A stretch of 64,000 nt of DNA from Nectonema munidae (GCA_030549495.1 JAUIRK010000884.1:372001-436000); one strand, 5' to 3'; shown: positions 45,855-58,627, numbered from the stretch's first letter. A program made the numbers and translations. The notes: generated by a model from the sequence alone, not told the origin.

Positions 45855-47934
45855 ATTCGCCATTTTCTACACCGCCATATATTCCCTACATCTAAGTCAC
45901 AACATACGACTAAATCACAGCGATAGACTATTTCATAGAATTTAGCCTCATCCTTACTATTCACATGCTTCTTTGTTTACTACTAACACTTCCACATCTT
46001 CCTTTGTGAATCAATTTTTAAAACAAATAAAGTAATTGGTATACTCATTTTACTAATACCAATGCTCATGCTCAATTCTCGCTCTCCAATATTGCATGCT
46101 ATCTATTATAAGGACGAGTTTCTGAAGCCTTTAAAAACAAATGCCCCATCAATTCTATAACTATCATGCATTTCAAAAAAGTTACCCATTTTTGTCTTGG
46201 TAAGTTTTTATTGCTTATAGGGCAACCTTTAATATTTGTACATACATAATTTAAAAAAATAACATTCTTGTTAACTGGTCGCATGTTCTTGATCCACACT
46301 GTAGTAGTCTTAAACAGTCCAAATCAGATTTGTAAGTTATTCGTAGAAACGAACCATCCCATTCCTAACTCGTTTTGTATATAAAAAATCTATGAAAGGA
46401 AATGTGAGTTCCTTATTGCTTATCTCTCACCCCCTCAAAATGTTTTATTTTTATAAAGTTAAATTACACTATGAATATCTTAATGAACACGAATAAACCA
46501 AAGTCCAGAAAAAGACTGACCCTTGACCATATCAATGTGTCACTTTCCCCGAATATCAAATTAAATCCCCATTTTGACATTTGTGAGAGTGATTTGAGCT
46601 TGACAACTCTATGCATTTAACCCTCAATCCTACAACAAAAACTACCCTACTTCTTTGAGCTACTCCATTTTGTGGTATGGAGTATTTATATAAGAATTTT
46701 TTTTATCAAACCTTAAAGATGTAAAGTGTTATAAATTAAAATTTTTAAATAAGAGTTTTTAATTTTTTTTGAAAAAAAATTTGATGCCATATTTTCTTGC
46801 ATTCTTTGGGATAAAAGGTTTTTCGGTATATTCTCTATATCTATACGCTTTCTCTGTATCTATAAAACTTTCTGGGATCAAACCTGGCAAGAAGTTTTTT
46901 GAAAGATAGTCCAAACCTCTCTGAGTTCGGCTAACTTGTCAATTTTCCTTCTTGTTAAAAAAATTTGAAATCAAATGATGGATAAGTTTATTACAATTTT
47001 GATGAACGAAGGTTTTTTTATGACATCGTTCAATTTTAGATTTGTAAATCCTTAAATCTTTGCAAAACCATATCATAATCATAAAATTAATAAAAATGCA
47101 GTTAGTTCATCTTTAGGATTAGAAATAGGACGAGGTATTTCTTTTGGAATGTTTCATGAAGAAGACGGAACTAAAGATGGACTTGAGAATACATCATGTC
47201 ACCACACTTGATTTCTTCATTCGACAATGAGTTCTCTTGATCTTCATATATTTAACAGTTTTTTCTACTTCTCCTCCATCACTATCACAATGACTATCAC
47301 AAATAAACTTCATAATAAAAATCTTCATTATTCTGTTCTTCGAATATATAAATTTCTTCTTCATCAGCACTCTCTCTAATCTAATCACCCTGAATTCAAA
47401 GTTGATTCATCAAAGTTCAATTCCTCATTTTCAATATTTTCTTTTTCATTAAAAATTTGAGATAAGAGAGAGAGAGAGAGCATTGGCAATAAGAAAGATG
47501 CTCATTTACATTTTTTCTGTTTTAAGGAATAAAATACTTTGCACTGTAAAAGTTAGTGTGCATGAAAAGATCATTTTGATAATGACGAATAGAAGTGTAA
47601 AAATAGGAAGGGTGACTGCTTACAACAAACTATAAATATAATTCTATACTACAAAAAGGAGTAGTGTAAGGGTAAGTTGGTAGGGTATCATAGGTGTCTT
47701 TTCATTGACGAAGCTCTAATACATAAACAAACGAGCATCAACAAAAATCAAATGAAAGCTTTCTAGTTTCTGATCCAACTCTTCAATCCACTAGTCCAAA
47801 TCAATCCACTTATTGAAAAGTGTAAAGTTATTTTATTAGATGTATTCAACATTAGTATGATAACTAATAATTTAAATTCTTAATCATTCTAAAAAATTAT
47901 ATTTTTTACATATTACTTTTCACTTTTTAAAGGT
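45855..47934. other. No gene recognised
   Basis: Possibly intronic to the exon at 45791. An (AG)n run is at 47467-47481. A minus frame near 47388-47194 is acidic (CDSHCDSDGGEVEK), recalling transposase N-termini, but is too short to assign. TTAACCCTCAATCC near 46619 resembles a piggyBac end without a partner. Confidence 0.35.
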
Positions 47935-49740
47935 GTTTTTTCTGAGGAATAGTAAACATATTTTCATTCCAAAAATAATTTACCGAAAACTAATAGTTGT
48001 TTAAGGTTCAGGGTGTGTTTAAAGTTTCAAAAATAATTCCCGTTTTTAAAAAGGTAATAAGTTAGAAGTATATAACTACAGGCCAATTTCACTTACTCTT
48101 TCAATTAGTAAAATTTTTGAAAAACTTCTATAGAAACAAATTTACAGTTATTTTTCCTCTAATAATTTGATAGAATCGCACCAATTCGGTTTTCGTTGGG
48201 GCTACTCTACCCAGCTCCTGCATTCAGCCTTCCTTAATGATGTTTTTGATTGTCTTGATAATGGTATACGTGTTGCATCCTTGTTTATTGATCTCTCAAG
48301 AGCGTTTGACTCGATATCTCATTCAATTCTTATTGATAAACTAAAAATATATGGCTTTTCTTCATATGCGATCTCCTTATTTTCTAGTTATTTCTCAAAT
48401 AGATTCCAATGTACTTGTATTAATGGTGTATATTCAAGCTTGTCTAAAATTGTATGTGGGGTGCCTCAAGGCTCTATCTTGGGTCCCTTCTTTTTTGATA
48501 TATATTAACGACATTTCCCTGATTAATTCATTTGTAAGCATGTATCTTTATGCCGATGATATTTCAATACTTGTTTCTCCGAATGACGCCAACGTGAGTG
48601 CTAATGTTTCTGTCTTATTTCAGTCGTTTCATGATAATTGCCAAAAAGTTCATTTTAATAAATGCAAAGCTGTCTTGTTTTCTAAAACGTTCAATGATGA
48701 CTTAATCAACTTAGGCTTCGAGTTTGTGAATGAATATAATTTTCTCGGCATTGTGATTGATGCAAAATTAAATTGGAAAGCCCATTGTAAATTTGTTTTA
48801 AGTAAGCTGAATTCTGTTACGGGTTTTCTCCGTCAATTAAAAAGTTTAATTCCCATTAAAACTAAATTGTTAATTTATAAAGCTCTATTTTTGCCACACT
48901 TATTGTATAGCATTACTTATTGGAGCCACACTCCTAATAATACGCATTACTTATCAGTTATCACATTCAAGCTTCTTTTCTTTGATAACAATCTTTTGAA
49001 ATTTCATGATCTGTACAAATTTCGCCTAGCACTTTTCCTTTTTAGTTCTTTTTATGGAAAATTACCTTCCTTGTTTTCTACTTGGTTTCACTTTAACTTT
49101 GAGAGAGAAATTTTTTCTGAGGAATAGTAAACATCTTTTCATTCCAAGAAATAATTAACCGAAAACTAATAGTTGTTTAAGGTTCAGGATTTGCAAATTC
49201 TGGAATGATTTCTTTCACTCCATTTTGAACATGCATGCTCTATTCAGTTTGTGAAGTATACGCTTAGAAAAATATTTATTTAAAATTATAATTATACTTG
49301 TTCAAATGTGAATTCCTATGTTTGTGTAAATTATAACTAATACTGATGAATTTGTTTAGACACACGTATATACAACCATATTTTTTGTATTTTTATTAAT
49401 TTTGATGTTTTTAACATATGTGTTTTGGATTATTATATAAATGCCTTAAAATTTCTATCCGTATGCCTCAACTGTATATTGATTGATTTGTACTTCATTT
49501 TATGAATATTTGAGAAAGTCATTTTTTGTTTTCCTGTTTTTTTTGTTTATTTTGTCTTTTCCTATTTCTTCTCATAAACGTTATATAACTTATACATCAC
49601 GTAGCGGCCTTGACCTTTGCTGTATTTGTTGTATAAATATTTCTTTGATTTTCATTGTTTGCTTTCTCCTACTAAATTATATTCATTCACGCTTTATAAA
49701 TGATTGTGATTTTAAAATAAATTTCTTTATTTGTTCGAAT
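47935..49740 (+). mobile_element. Jockey-superfamily LINE, 5'-truncated, with 78-bp direct duplication
   Basis: RT begins at about 48018 (VSKIIPVFKKGNK then NYRPISLTLSISKIFEK). It continues in the frame 48167-48508 with QFGFRWGYSTQLLH, LFIDLSRAFDSISHSIL and CGVPQGSILGPFFF, and shifts to the frame 48351-49127 with YLYADDISILVS and the RT thumb (FLPHLLYSITYWS). So there is one frameshift at the catalytic core and no endonuclease. A 78-bp block at 49111-49188, spanning the stop, is repeated at 47935-48011, just before the RT fragment. AT-rich 3' UTR follows to about 49740. Confidence 0.82.
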
Positions 49741-50713
49741 TAGTAGACTTATTATATGGTTCTTTTTTCTTACTTTAGGAAAGGTGTGATAGTAGATGGG
49801 GTAAAAATGTTTTTTCAAACAGTTGATTAGTTTCTTATAGTAATTTTTTTATATGAGTATCTTTTGCTTAATACAAAGAAGTAGACTATTGTAGTAAGTA
49901 CCACATCTGCCATTTTAAAATTAAAGCAGAAAAGACTCTTTAAGAGAAGTCTATTCAAAGAAATCCATCAATTTCTGCAAAGCAAACTTTGATTGGTTAA
50001 ATTATATTTAGCATATATAATAAGGGCATTTTTCCTAACTTGTGTATTTTATTACGTTAATTTAACAGTAATCAATGGGGGTAAACCTTTTAAGCTTTAA
50101 ATTATAGAGAAATCTTTCTTAGGTAGTTAGTAAAAATAATGAGCTCTTCTGAAAAATACCTGCGCTCTATTCAAATGTCTGGCTACATTACTGCCTCGAT
50201 CAAATATAACTCAAATTTGCATTATTATTATCAATGAAGTGGAAATTAATGGAAAAAATAGATTTTAAATATTCATTCTAGAACTTAATTTTTCAACCAA
50301 AAAAGTAATATGGAAAGTCTACTCACAAGCGAAACAAATCTTTTAAACACTAAAAAATTCTCGCGCTCGCTTGTTTTATTTCTATTTTAATAAAATGTAA
50401 TTTATATTTCAATAAACTAGTGCTAATCCTAAATAAAAAGGCATCATTTTATTTATTGGGTTGTTCTAAAAGCTCAACAGGTTGGCACCTGAGGCAACGC
50501 CTCATAATTTTTAGTTACTATTCCCCAATTTATACCCTCGTTTATCCTTAATTTGATAGGAAGAGAACGTACTTTACTTTTTAAGAGAAATGTGTTCTGC
50601 ATTTGATTTTGATATGTAAAAATTATGTTTCTTTGAGTGATATTAAATTTGGAGGTTTAAATTCCTGTTTTATTACATGGAATTATATATAGGTATCAAT
50701 TTGTGTGTCGGTA
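49741..50713. other. No gene; fragment of a repeated hAT-like end
   Basis: 50304-50340 (AAAGTAATATGGAAAGTCTA) matches 9620-9660, next to the hAT-type terminus there. Here it ends in CTCGCGCTCGCTTG near 50357 without a clear CAGGG terminus. Confidence 0.4.
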
Positions 50714-50717
50714 TTAA

Positions 50718-50846
50718 CCCATTTAAGCCAAGCAAAGCAGACGATATCTAAAAAAACGCAGACGATTTATATTCAAAGTCATTGAAAAAAGCAGACGAAG
50801 ATGAAATTACTTATGTTCCAAAATAGGAACATTGCCCGTAAATGGG
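50718..50846. mobile_element. piggyBac-type MITE, 129 bp
   Basis: TTAA at 50714-50717 and 50847-50850. Ends CCCATTTAAGCC and, read inward from the right, CCCATTTACGGG. The interior holds three copies of GCAGACGA (about 50748, 50769 and 50802). No coding capacity. Confidence 0.8.
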
Positions 50847-50850
50847 TTAA

Positions 50851-52525
50851 GAAGTTTAAATTTAGAAATTTTGTTATCTAGTGTTTCTCGATTAAACGCA
50901 AGTTCAATTTTTATAGTATATTTTTATCTAGTTTAATTTTTTAATTGACATTTAACTTTCAATTTAAGAATTCAGTATAAGAAAGGATTTCATTTAACTT
51001 CCAATTAAGCACAATGCCGACGTAAAGTTCTATTTACATCTACTTATCCCTATAAATGCCTATTCAATTTACAGAAATCGAAGTTTGTAACATTCAATTA
51101 ATAAATTGTGTTTAAAAACGCTTTTTTTCTTAATAAATTATTTCTAATAAGAGATATTAAGAAAAATCAAGCCTTAATGCCACAGAAATGTAGTCAATTT
51201 AGTGAGAAGATGCAATTTTTTGCTAAGCAGTTTAGCATAAAAACCTGATTTGATCGGGAGAAACGGATGTCATTAAAATTATCCTATAACCCTTGATAAA
51301 ATATTATTTTGAAGCAACTAATATTTTTGAAGTAAAATGTAGTATATTTGAATTCAAATAATATACTTGACAGAAAAAATCTATTTGTTGCGAAATGTAA
51401 ATATCAAATATCACTGCTTACTTTATTTGGAAGCCTACCCTGTTAAGATACGCAAAATTTTGGGAGTGTTTTATCAAATTAAGGTGGTGGCCGTTCCTAA
51501 ATGACGTCAACTTAAACTGGCAGGTATCTTTTAATATTTCTTTTTTAACTAGTCTAAAAATCTTGGAAAAGGCTTTGCTAACTTTAGGGGGCTAATTTTA
51601 CTTTGAAAGTAGCAAAATATTCAGAAGATAAGTAAAAGAATCCTAAAAAAATTAATGCTTCATGTAAAAAAGATGGTTTTTTTGATAAATCAAATTTACA
51701 CTCGTATTATTTGCTTTTCATTAAAAGTTTATGCCTAACATTAGATTATGGCAATTTCATCGAAATTTAAAACTGTGAAATTTCAAAGGGGATACATTTG
51801 GTATATGTTGCACGAGTTCTATCATATTTCATATATTATCTTAAAGGCCGTGCAAAATTTCATTAAAATTTTTTGACTGGAAGTAGGATTTTTAAGTTTC
51901 ACCAACTTTGTAAAAAAGATATATACTAGTGTGCAGGCCAATCGATAGGAGTTGAGTAGGTGGGCTCAGCCCGCCCCTCCTCTTCTCGAAAGATATAGTT
52001 TTTAAAATACGGGTTCTCCTGATGTCTTTTCCTTTGTTTTCGGTGAAAAACTTTGTTGTAAAAGTTAGTGAGTTTTTCCGTTCTATTGTCAGCTCTTTAT
52101 GTGTTGGGCACAGAGGCGTATGCACAGGAGGCAAACTTTTCATTATTTATTGAAAGAAACACGTACTTTTGTGAAGTGATTTGTTAAAAATTATGTTTCT
52201 GAAATGAAGAGTACATCAATAAAACCAAAAGCTGCTTATAATCACCTGAATGTTATCTGGCGTTTGAGATATCAAAAGAAAAATTCGTTACTATAATGCC
52301 TGAAGAAACATCATGCTATCATAATCATTTCTTCGTTTCATGTTATCAAAAACAAAACTTCGGTTTTAAGATTTTTTAATGTCTAGATTTTCAATTTTCG
52401 AAACCTTTTTTATCTTTTTATTAGAACAACTGGGCATTGTAAATATATAAAAAAATATTTCTATACAAACGTAACTTTGAAAATTGGTTTTAAATGTTTA
52501 TTTGGCACAGATTACAAAATCAAGA
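50851..52525. other. No gene; possible hAT-like fragment
   Basis: GGGCTCAGCCCGCCCCTCC near 51962 and CAGAGGCGTATGCACAGG near 52111 resemble pieces of hAT-type MITEs, but no pair of ends with a target duplication was found. The 83-codon minus frame 51892-52143 lies inside this repeat-like DNA. Confidence 0.35.
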
Positions 52526-52533
52526 CTCATTAA

Positions 52534-53744
52534 CAGGGCGAGGAAAAATTGACCCAAAAAATTGGAAAAAATGGACTTTTACTCACAGAAAAAATTGACT
52601 TTATTGACTTTTTAAAGTTTCATTGAATTGAACAACTATGAACACTTTAGAGAAAGTATTGAAAATTATTTCAAAGAATCCATGACTTTGTAATACAACA
52701 ACATATAATTATTGACATTTTCTGATTTAAAATTCGATGATTTTCTAGCAGTTTTTCCAGTTTAGAAAAAGATCTTTCTACTTCTAAAGTTAAAACTTGA
52801 CAATTTTGTAATTTGGGATAAGTACTGCGAGAGATTTGAGAGTTTTCCATATTCATAATTTTATTGATTTCATTTTATTTGAATCTATTTTTAAGATAAC
52901 TTTTAACGCCACATTCGTCTTAAATGAAATAATGTTGAAACAAATGAAGGCATCTTCGACTGAAAAAGTCTCTATGTTCACTTTTTCCGACTAAATCAAT
53001 GAATCGTGAATATTCTCTAATTATTATTGCTAGCAAGTTTTGACACAGATTTTCTTTTTTTTTTTTAACAATTTCTTGATATTTGGCAATAAAATTCCAT
53101 CATCACCAATAATTTCTTCACTGCTGAAGATTCTAATGAAAATATTTTGCTGCTTGCAACCAATTTGTCAATTTCGTTACAATTGGAACTGAAGTGTTGC
53201 CGATAGGTTTGAAAAGAGAATGTCTTTTCCTATTACTAATTTTGAATGATTTAATGCCGGTAATCTATAATTTTGCAGGATCTTTTAATGTAAACTGGTG
53301 TAAATGATGTAAAAAACATTCAATGATAAAAAAGTTTGGGAATAAAATTCCATAACTTCTGCAGCGGGTATATCATATGTAACCGCGTTTGTCAACAAAA
53401 AAAATTTGTCTTACAAAAAACTTCTTCATGTTTAACCTCCTCAGTCAGGCAAACTTTCTAGTAAAACCTTTTATTAGATGAAAAAAAGCCCAACTATTGT
53501 GGAAGTGTTGACATAAAGAAGAAATCTTGTATGTATCGCTTATAACAATTTTAGGCACATTGAATCAAAAAGTGTTAAATATAAAAATTGACTTTATTGA
53601 CCTAAACTCGAAAAATTGACTTTAATTGACTTAAAAATGTGAAATTAGTTCAAAAATTTTTAGACTAAACAAGTAAAGATCTTCTTCAAAGAGTTTTTGC
53701 TAAACCGAAATAAAAGTTGACTTTATTGACTTTTACTCGCCCTG
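52534..53744 (-). mobile_element. Compact hAT transposon, 1211 bp, with perfect TSD
   Basis: CTCATTAA flanks both sides (52526-52533 and 53745-53752). Ends: CAGGGCGAGG on the left, CTCGCCCTG on the right. Several copies of TTGACTTTATTGAC lie near both ends (52580-52615, 53583-53632, 53715-53735) in a form suited to transposase binding. On the minus strand at 52856-52671 the frame reads VLTLEVERSFSKLEKLLENH, the hAT dimerisation domain. The remaining coding region is eroded. Its size and content resemble the unrelated compact hAT at 12137. Confidence 0.85.
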
Positions 53745-53759
53745 CTCATTAATAAAAGC

Positions 53760-54358
53760 GATAACATCATGGCATAAACTGCTAAGAATGATAAAGATTT
53801 TGCGAATTAGGAAATGTTTCGAAAATAAGCAAACGTAGTGCTGCCGTACAGTTGAATCAGTGGGAAGTTGTTCAGCTGATGGTAATGGCCACGACTACTC
53901 AAACGAATTTGGGGAAATGAAGTTAAAGCGTGTAGAGAGAGCTTCTTCGACCATGGGATCAGGCTTTCATCCTTGTGAAGACGGGAAGTTTGTCCTTTCG
54001 CATTTGACACGGCAAGAGAAAGCGTATGTGTGTGCCACGAGAGGGTGTGTGGCGTGCGGTTCCCAGGCTTCGTGCTTGAACTCGTAATGCTCGTTATATC
54101 AGCGCACTCCTCGCGTAGAATACTGTTTGCAAACAATATAAGCTTAGGTGTAGTATGACCTACAAACACGCATATCTTGGTCATTGTCAGACATGGCGAT
54201 TAAAGCTCTTTTTGTTCCAACTTACTGACTTGTAACTTCTTTTTTAGAACCATGTTTTTCAGCGTGTGCACAAATTGATTAGAAGAGTTTTTCTTCTCAA
54301 TCAACTCTCCCGTATGGTTTCTTCCCATTTTGAGAAAGAGTGCAAAACAGAAATTTGA
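53760..54358 (+). promoter_or_regulatory. Putative promoter/5' UTR region of the LRR gene
   Basis: Base composition rises toward 50 percent GC at 53860-54180, in contrast to both sides. Overlapping frames on both strands (53860-54087 plus, 53807-54184 minus) have no family match and are best explained by the composition. No defined core promoter motif was found. Confidence 0.3.
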
Positions 54359-54846
54359 ATGTTTAGTGCAAAAAAACTCCTCAAATACATTGCCTTCGTT
54401 GTCATAAGTGTTATCGGGCCATCCCACCCCAAAACCTTTTACAACATCCAGGATTGCCCTATAAAATGTTCCTGCAAAATATTGTCAAATAAGTTGATCG
54501 TGGATTGCTCTTCTCGCAACTTCTCAGCATTTCCCGGCGTCCTTCCTTCAAAGAGTAAAGTTTTATTAATGGATCACAACAAGTTACACGTCATTCCCAA
54601 CAAAGTTTTCATGCATTTGAACGCTTCAAACATCCATGTACTCTCTTTTGTGAACTGCTCTATTGAGAAAGTTAATGAAAGAGCGTGGATGAAGATGAGG
54701 TTTTTGGAGTCCTTAGATTTGTCTTGGAATCTCCTGACAAGCATTCCTTCACAAGTTTTCGCCGACACTCCTTTCTTGAAAAAACTTCTCTTAAAACACA
54801 ACCCCATTAAAAAGATCCACGACTTCACTTTCAAATACTTAAATAG
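54359..54846 (+). CDS. Leucine-rich repeat protein, first coding exon
   Basis: 162 codons plus two bases, ending at AG/GTAATA (donor GT at 54847), a phase-2 junction as is usual in LRR genes. Residues 1-24 form a signal peptide or signal anchor (KKLLKYIAFVVISVIGPSHP). Residues 33-61 are an LRR N-terminal cap (CPIKCSC then VDCSSRNFSAFP) with the expected cysteine spacing. About four repeats of 24 residues follow, for example LESLDLSWNLLTSIPSQVF and LKKLLLKHNPIKKIHDFTF. The protein would be extracellular or membrane-anchored, like many arthropod LRR recognition or adhesion proteins; the ligand is unknown. The C-terminal exons were not found here. Confidence 0.82.
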
Positions 54847-54848
54847 GT

Positions 54849-55996
54849 AATACTATGATTTTTTACGCAAATACGATAGCACTGCACGAACATGCGTCCG
54901 GTTGTTTTTGCGTGGACGAATCGCGCTTTCAAAATAGCGGTAACGGAGATGACAGGATTTTATTTGTTAAAGGCCTTGACAATCAAATGAGATGAACTAA
55001 AAACCTTTTCGCAATTTATTTATTCTGCCTGTGTTCTTTTTTAGAGTAAAATGTGCATACGAAAATCACTTCGCTTCGTTCTCATTCTTTTTGCTAAGCT
55101 GTGTTGTATTATTATTATTGAAGAGGTATAGACTGCAAAATCAGTATCAAGATATTCTTATTCTTAATTTTAGTAGATATAGGTTAGAAGTATTAGTTAG
55201 AATATAAGTTAAACATTTGCAGATGAGTTCATAAAAAGTTTGATGATGAATATTCCCAAGTAATAATATGAAAAAGAGGGGCTATGGGCGATGTTAACCA
55301 AGCTATAAAAATAGCAGGTTATAAAGAGTTTTTAAATAATATCGGCAGGTGTGTGTGCTCTCAGTAAAATATAACGGTTATGCGCATATTTGGCCTGAAG
55401 GAATAGGCCGGTTCAGTGCCCCATCCTAATGCATGGGCAACATGCACTCACCTAACAATTTTAAAATGGACTTTAATGATAAAATGTACTCTGGTCACTT
55501 TAGAGAGAGAGCATGGAAAATAAAGGTGTTTTCCTTTGAAAGGTGCTGTCTTGGGACAGAAATTTCAATGATTTTCTTATATTCCTGTATAAATCGAAGT
55601 CATATTTGTAGCAAAACTCGAAGATTCCGTTTTCAATTATTTTTAATTAGTGAAGAGAAGAAGATACTTACAATAAAACATTTAATTTTAAATTGTTTTC
55701 TCTGTGAGTTAAATCAAAAGGCGATAGCAAGTGTCTATTTGAAAAAGTACAACATTCACAATTGTAACACATTTTTAAGCCTCAATGGTTTATCACATTT
55801 TGCTAAAACTTTATTTTATTTAAACTAATATGAAGCATAACACTTTTTATTTACAATGTAAGCGCAAATCTTCTTTGATTCTTTTTCTGTGCACTGCGCA
55901 TACAGTTCTTCTACAATTAAAACAAAGTCAAAAAATTTCAAAAAGTTTGGCTTACAATAAAGGATTCTAGAGGATTCAACTGAAAAATGGGGGTAA
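54849..55996 (+). other. Probably intronic to the LRR gene
   Basis: No LRR-coding exon was found. A 131-codon frame at 55433-55828 has no signature and no clear splice sites. Confidence 0.35.
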
Positions 55997-56481
55997 ATGT
56001 GGATTAAATTAAAGTCATGCCCGCTGAAATATACCTTTTCCAATAGAATTTGGTTCTTATACTCATTTGGCACACACCTCACCTTTATATGCGTATCTCC
56101 ATGCAGAGCTGGAGCTGAATCTGGCAGACGTCAATTTCTACGAGTAAGATTCGAAGGTACAGAACAAGTGGGCGTAAGCAAACAGCTGAGACTCCGCGAA
56201 AAGTATTTTCTCGAGATGAGCTTCTTCGACATTAGGATTTTTCCTGGCATACAAAATACACCTGGTAAGGCGTGAAATATAATCGCCAACAAAAGTTGCT
56301 AGAAGTAAAAAGAGAGCGAACATCTTTAGAAGCAATAAAACCATCGAATGCTGGGAAACTGGTAAAAGGACTTGTATTTGATGATACTAACGCTTCTAAT
56401 ACAGGAATGCAACGTGGATATGTTTTAATTGGGAAAAAATTTAAACAGGAACAGCATGTAGACATCATGTTCTTGAAATGA
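55997..56481 (+). other. Coding-like sequence of unknown function
   Basis: Base composition is balanced and frames are long on both strands. Plus: 55997-56275 (ending in a CTG/GTAAGG donor-like site at 56264) and 56272-56481, whose last 34 codons (VFDDTNASNTGMQRGYVLIG, continuing to MFLK and a stop) look protein-like. Minus: 56344-56138 opens MVLLLLKMFALFLLLATFVG, a signal-peptide-like run. I cannot decide which strand is coding, and no family is recognised. The block from 56372 is duplicated in inverted orientation at 58423-58758. Confidence 0.35.
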
Positions 56482-56707
56482 TGCTAGCTGTATTTACTTT
56501 AACCTTATTCGTGACGGGCTATTTTCATTTCCCCTTTTTTCCTGAAATATTGAACAGTTTTAAAAAATTCTCCCGCAAACCGACTAAATAATTGATCGCG
56601 AATCTGATGGTGTTATTTATTTTTCATGAAAATCAATCAATGCCAAATATATTATAAATTCCTCATTTATTGGCTTAATATTGCCTTAATTTATTAGATA
56701 AATCAAC
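56372..56707 (+). repeat. Left arm of a 336-bp inverted repeat
   Basis: Matches the reverse complement of 58423-58758 over the full 336 bp with two mismatches by eye (near 56537 and 56553). It consists of 127 bp outside the transposon (56372-56498), the TTAA at 56499-56502, and 205 bp of the transposon end (56503-56707). Both mismatches lie in the transposon part. Confidence 0.92.
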
Positions 56708-58627
56708 TTTTGGTGATTAATTTTACCTGTCAGTAAATTAGCTTTCACAAGTGACTTAACGCTAAACACTTTCTCTCATTATTTTACATACGTAGCAAAT
56801 TGAACATACTTACTTTGATTTTCAAAATATTTTTTCACTAATTCCAGTTACTATTTAACTTTGGTTAATTTGTCGTCAGTTATTTTTTTAAGATTTTTGT
56901 ATAATTTTTCTCCGATTTAGCAAATCGACCTTTCTCTATTTCATCACGACGCTATTTTTGTCAGTATATACACAAGTAATGAATACTAAATTTCAATATG
57001 GTTAAAATGGATATATATTTAGTTATTTTGACACTCCATTGACTTATATATTTAAACCCAATAGATAAAATATTTTTTTTCTTGATATAAAAATGATTAT
57101 ATCAATCTCATAAAAAGGGATGGGACTAAATTTCTTCTCAAAGCAACCTCAGATCATGTTCTATATAAAGCTCATAAAATTTAAATTGTTAAATTTTAAT
57201 TTTTCACGAAAATTTTCAATTATAACCGAAAAGATGGATTATATATTATAATATATTTAATGATAAATAATTAATTCAGCAATAAAATTTTTATAAAAAT
57301 CGTTGTAAAATGACATGGTGAAAAAGATTACTGGGTGCTACTCTAACTAAACCGAGCACGTTTGGCCCTCGTTGCTTTGATTCATTTTTATTTATTTAGC
57401 TCAGAATTTAAGAATCTCTTTGTTGATATTGTCTTTTCTTAATATTGTGTTGTAGTTTCCTGTTCTTGATGAAATCATTCATAATCCGCTTTTTTCAGTT
57501 AGAAAAAGTTTTCTACCTTTTTCATGTAAAATACTCTCTCATTCACACCCAAGAAAAAAATTAGTTAAATTGTATTCACATTTATAATTTTTTTGAGAAT
57601 AGCTATATCTTCACCTATTAGTATCCTTCATAGTTACAGTAACTCTAACTGTTTGAAAATTTTCAGATCGTTTTTTTAGTGAAATGATTATTAAAATATT
57701 AACTAATAAGGTAAAGGTTTAAAGATTTTTGATTCACAATGGTGGAGCTTTGTGAAGATGTTTTTGAAAATCTCGATTTTTAGGCACTTTTATTAAACGA
57801 GTTACTAGTATTTCATTTTTCTTATGATCACGCGTTCTCATTTCAATGTGCCTCAGTTCCTTTACTTCTCTCATATCCAACTATTTCTACTACAATAAAT
57901 AATGACTGTAGGAAAAAACTTGACAAATGATTTTTTGCAAAAAACTGATTTTTACCAATTTGATTGACACTTTCATCCCATTTTTACACTCTAATGTCCA
58001 AAAAGGAGTACAGAAATGAAAAACATGGAGGATATCGTTTTAAAAAATTATTTTAAATTTGAGGAATTTTTTAGTGAGAATTTTATCATCCATCAAAATT
58101 TTAATTGTGATTTTCAATCAAAATGAGTTTTTTGGGAAAATTGATTTTTCTTTCAGAAATAGATTTTTCCAAAATATCAAACTTAATTGATAATTCCACA
58201 CATTCTTAGAACTTTAATTGCAAAAACTAATCCCTGTAATGAACTCAGCATCGTAATAGAAAAAATTTAAAACATATTTATTTAAAATATGAAAGTATGT
58301 TTATGAGATAATTTTCAGACATACATCACTAATTCTATTTGCACTTTGACATATTTTTCACAGTGATGGTCAAAACTTAGTCATGCTACAATGTCAATTT
58401 TTGAAGAAAGTATACTTTTTTTGTTGATTTATCTAATAAATTAAGGCAATATTAAGCCAATAAATGAGGAATTTATAATATATTTGGCATTGATTGATTT
58501 TCATGAAAAATAAATAACACCATCAGATTCGCGATCAATTATTTAGTCGGTTTGCGGGAGAATTTTTTAAAAATGTTCAATATTTCAAGAAAAAAGGGGA
58601 AATGAAAATAGCCCGTCACGAATAAGG
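56503..58627. mobile_element. piggyBac-like element with 205-bp terminal inverted repeats
   Basis: TTAA at 56499-56502 and 58628-58631. Both ends start CCTTATTCGTGACGGGCTAT, related to CCCTATCAGTGACGGG of copy B and CCCTTTTAGTGGCTGGG of copy A. The terminal repeats are 205 bp and about 99 percent identical. The interior (56708-58422, 1715 bp) has no long frame. Diverged satellite units (GAACTCAGCAT near 58239, ATTTGATTGACACTTT near 57958) lie toward the right. It belongs to the same family as copies A and B and lacks a transposase. Confidence 0.8.

Noticed and set aside
47194-47388. Acidic minus frame as piggyBac N-terminus
   Set aside because: Only a short acidic stretch; no conserved core or TTAA border nearby.
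53807-54184. 125-codon minus frame upstream of the LRR gene
   Set aside because: No family features; overlaps another frame on the plus strand and is explained by balanced composition.
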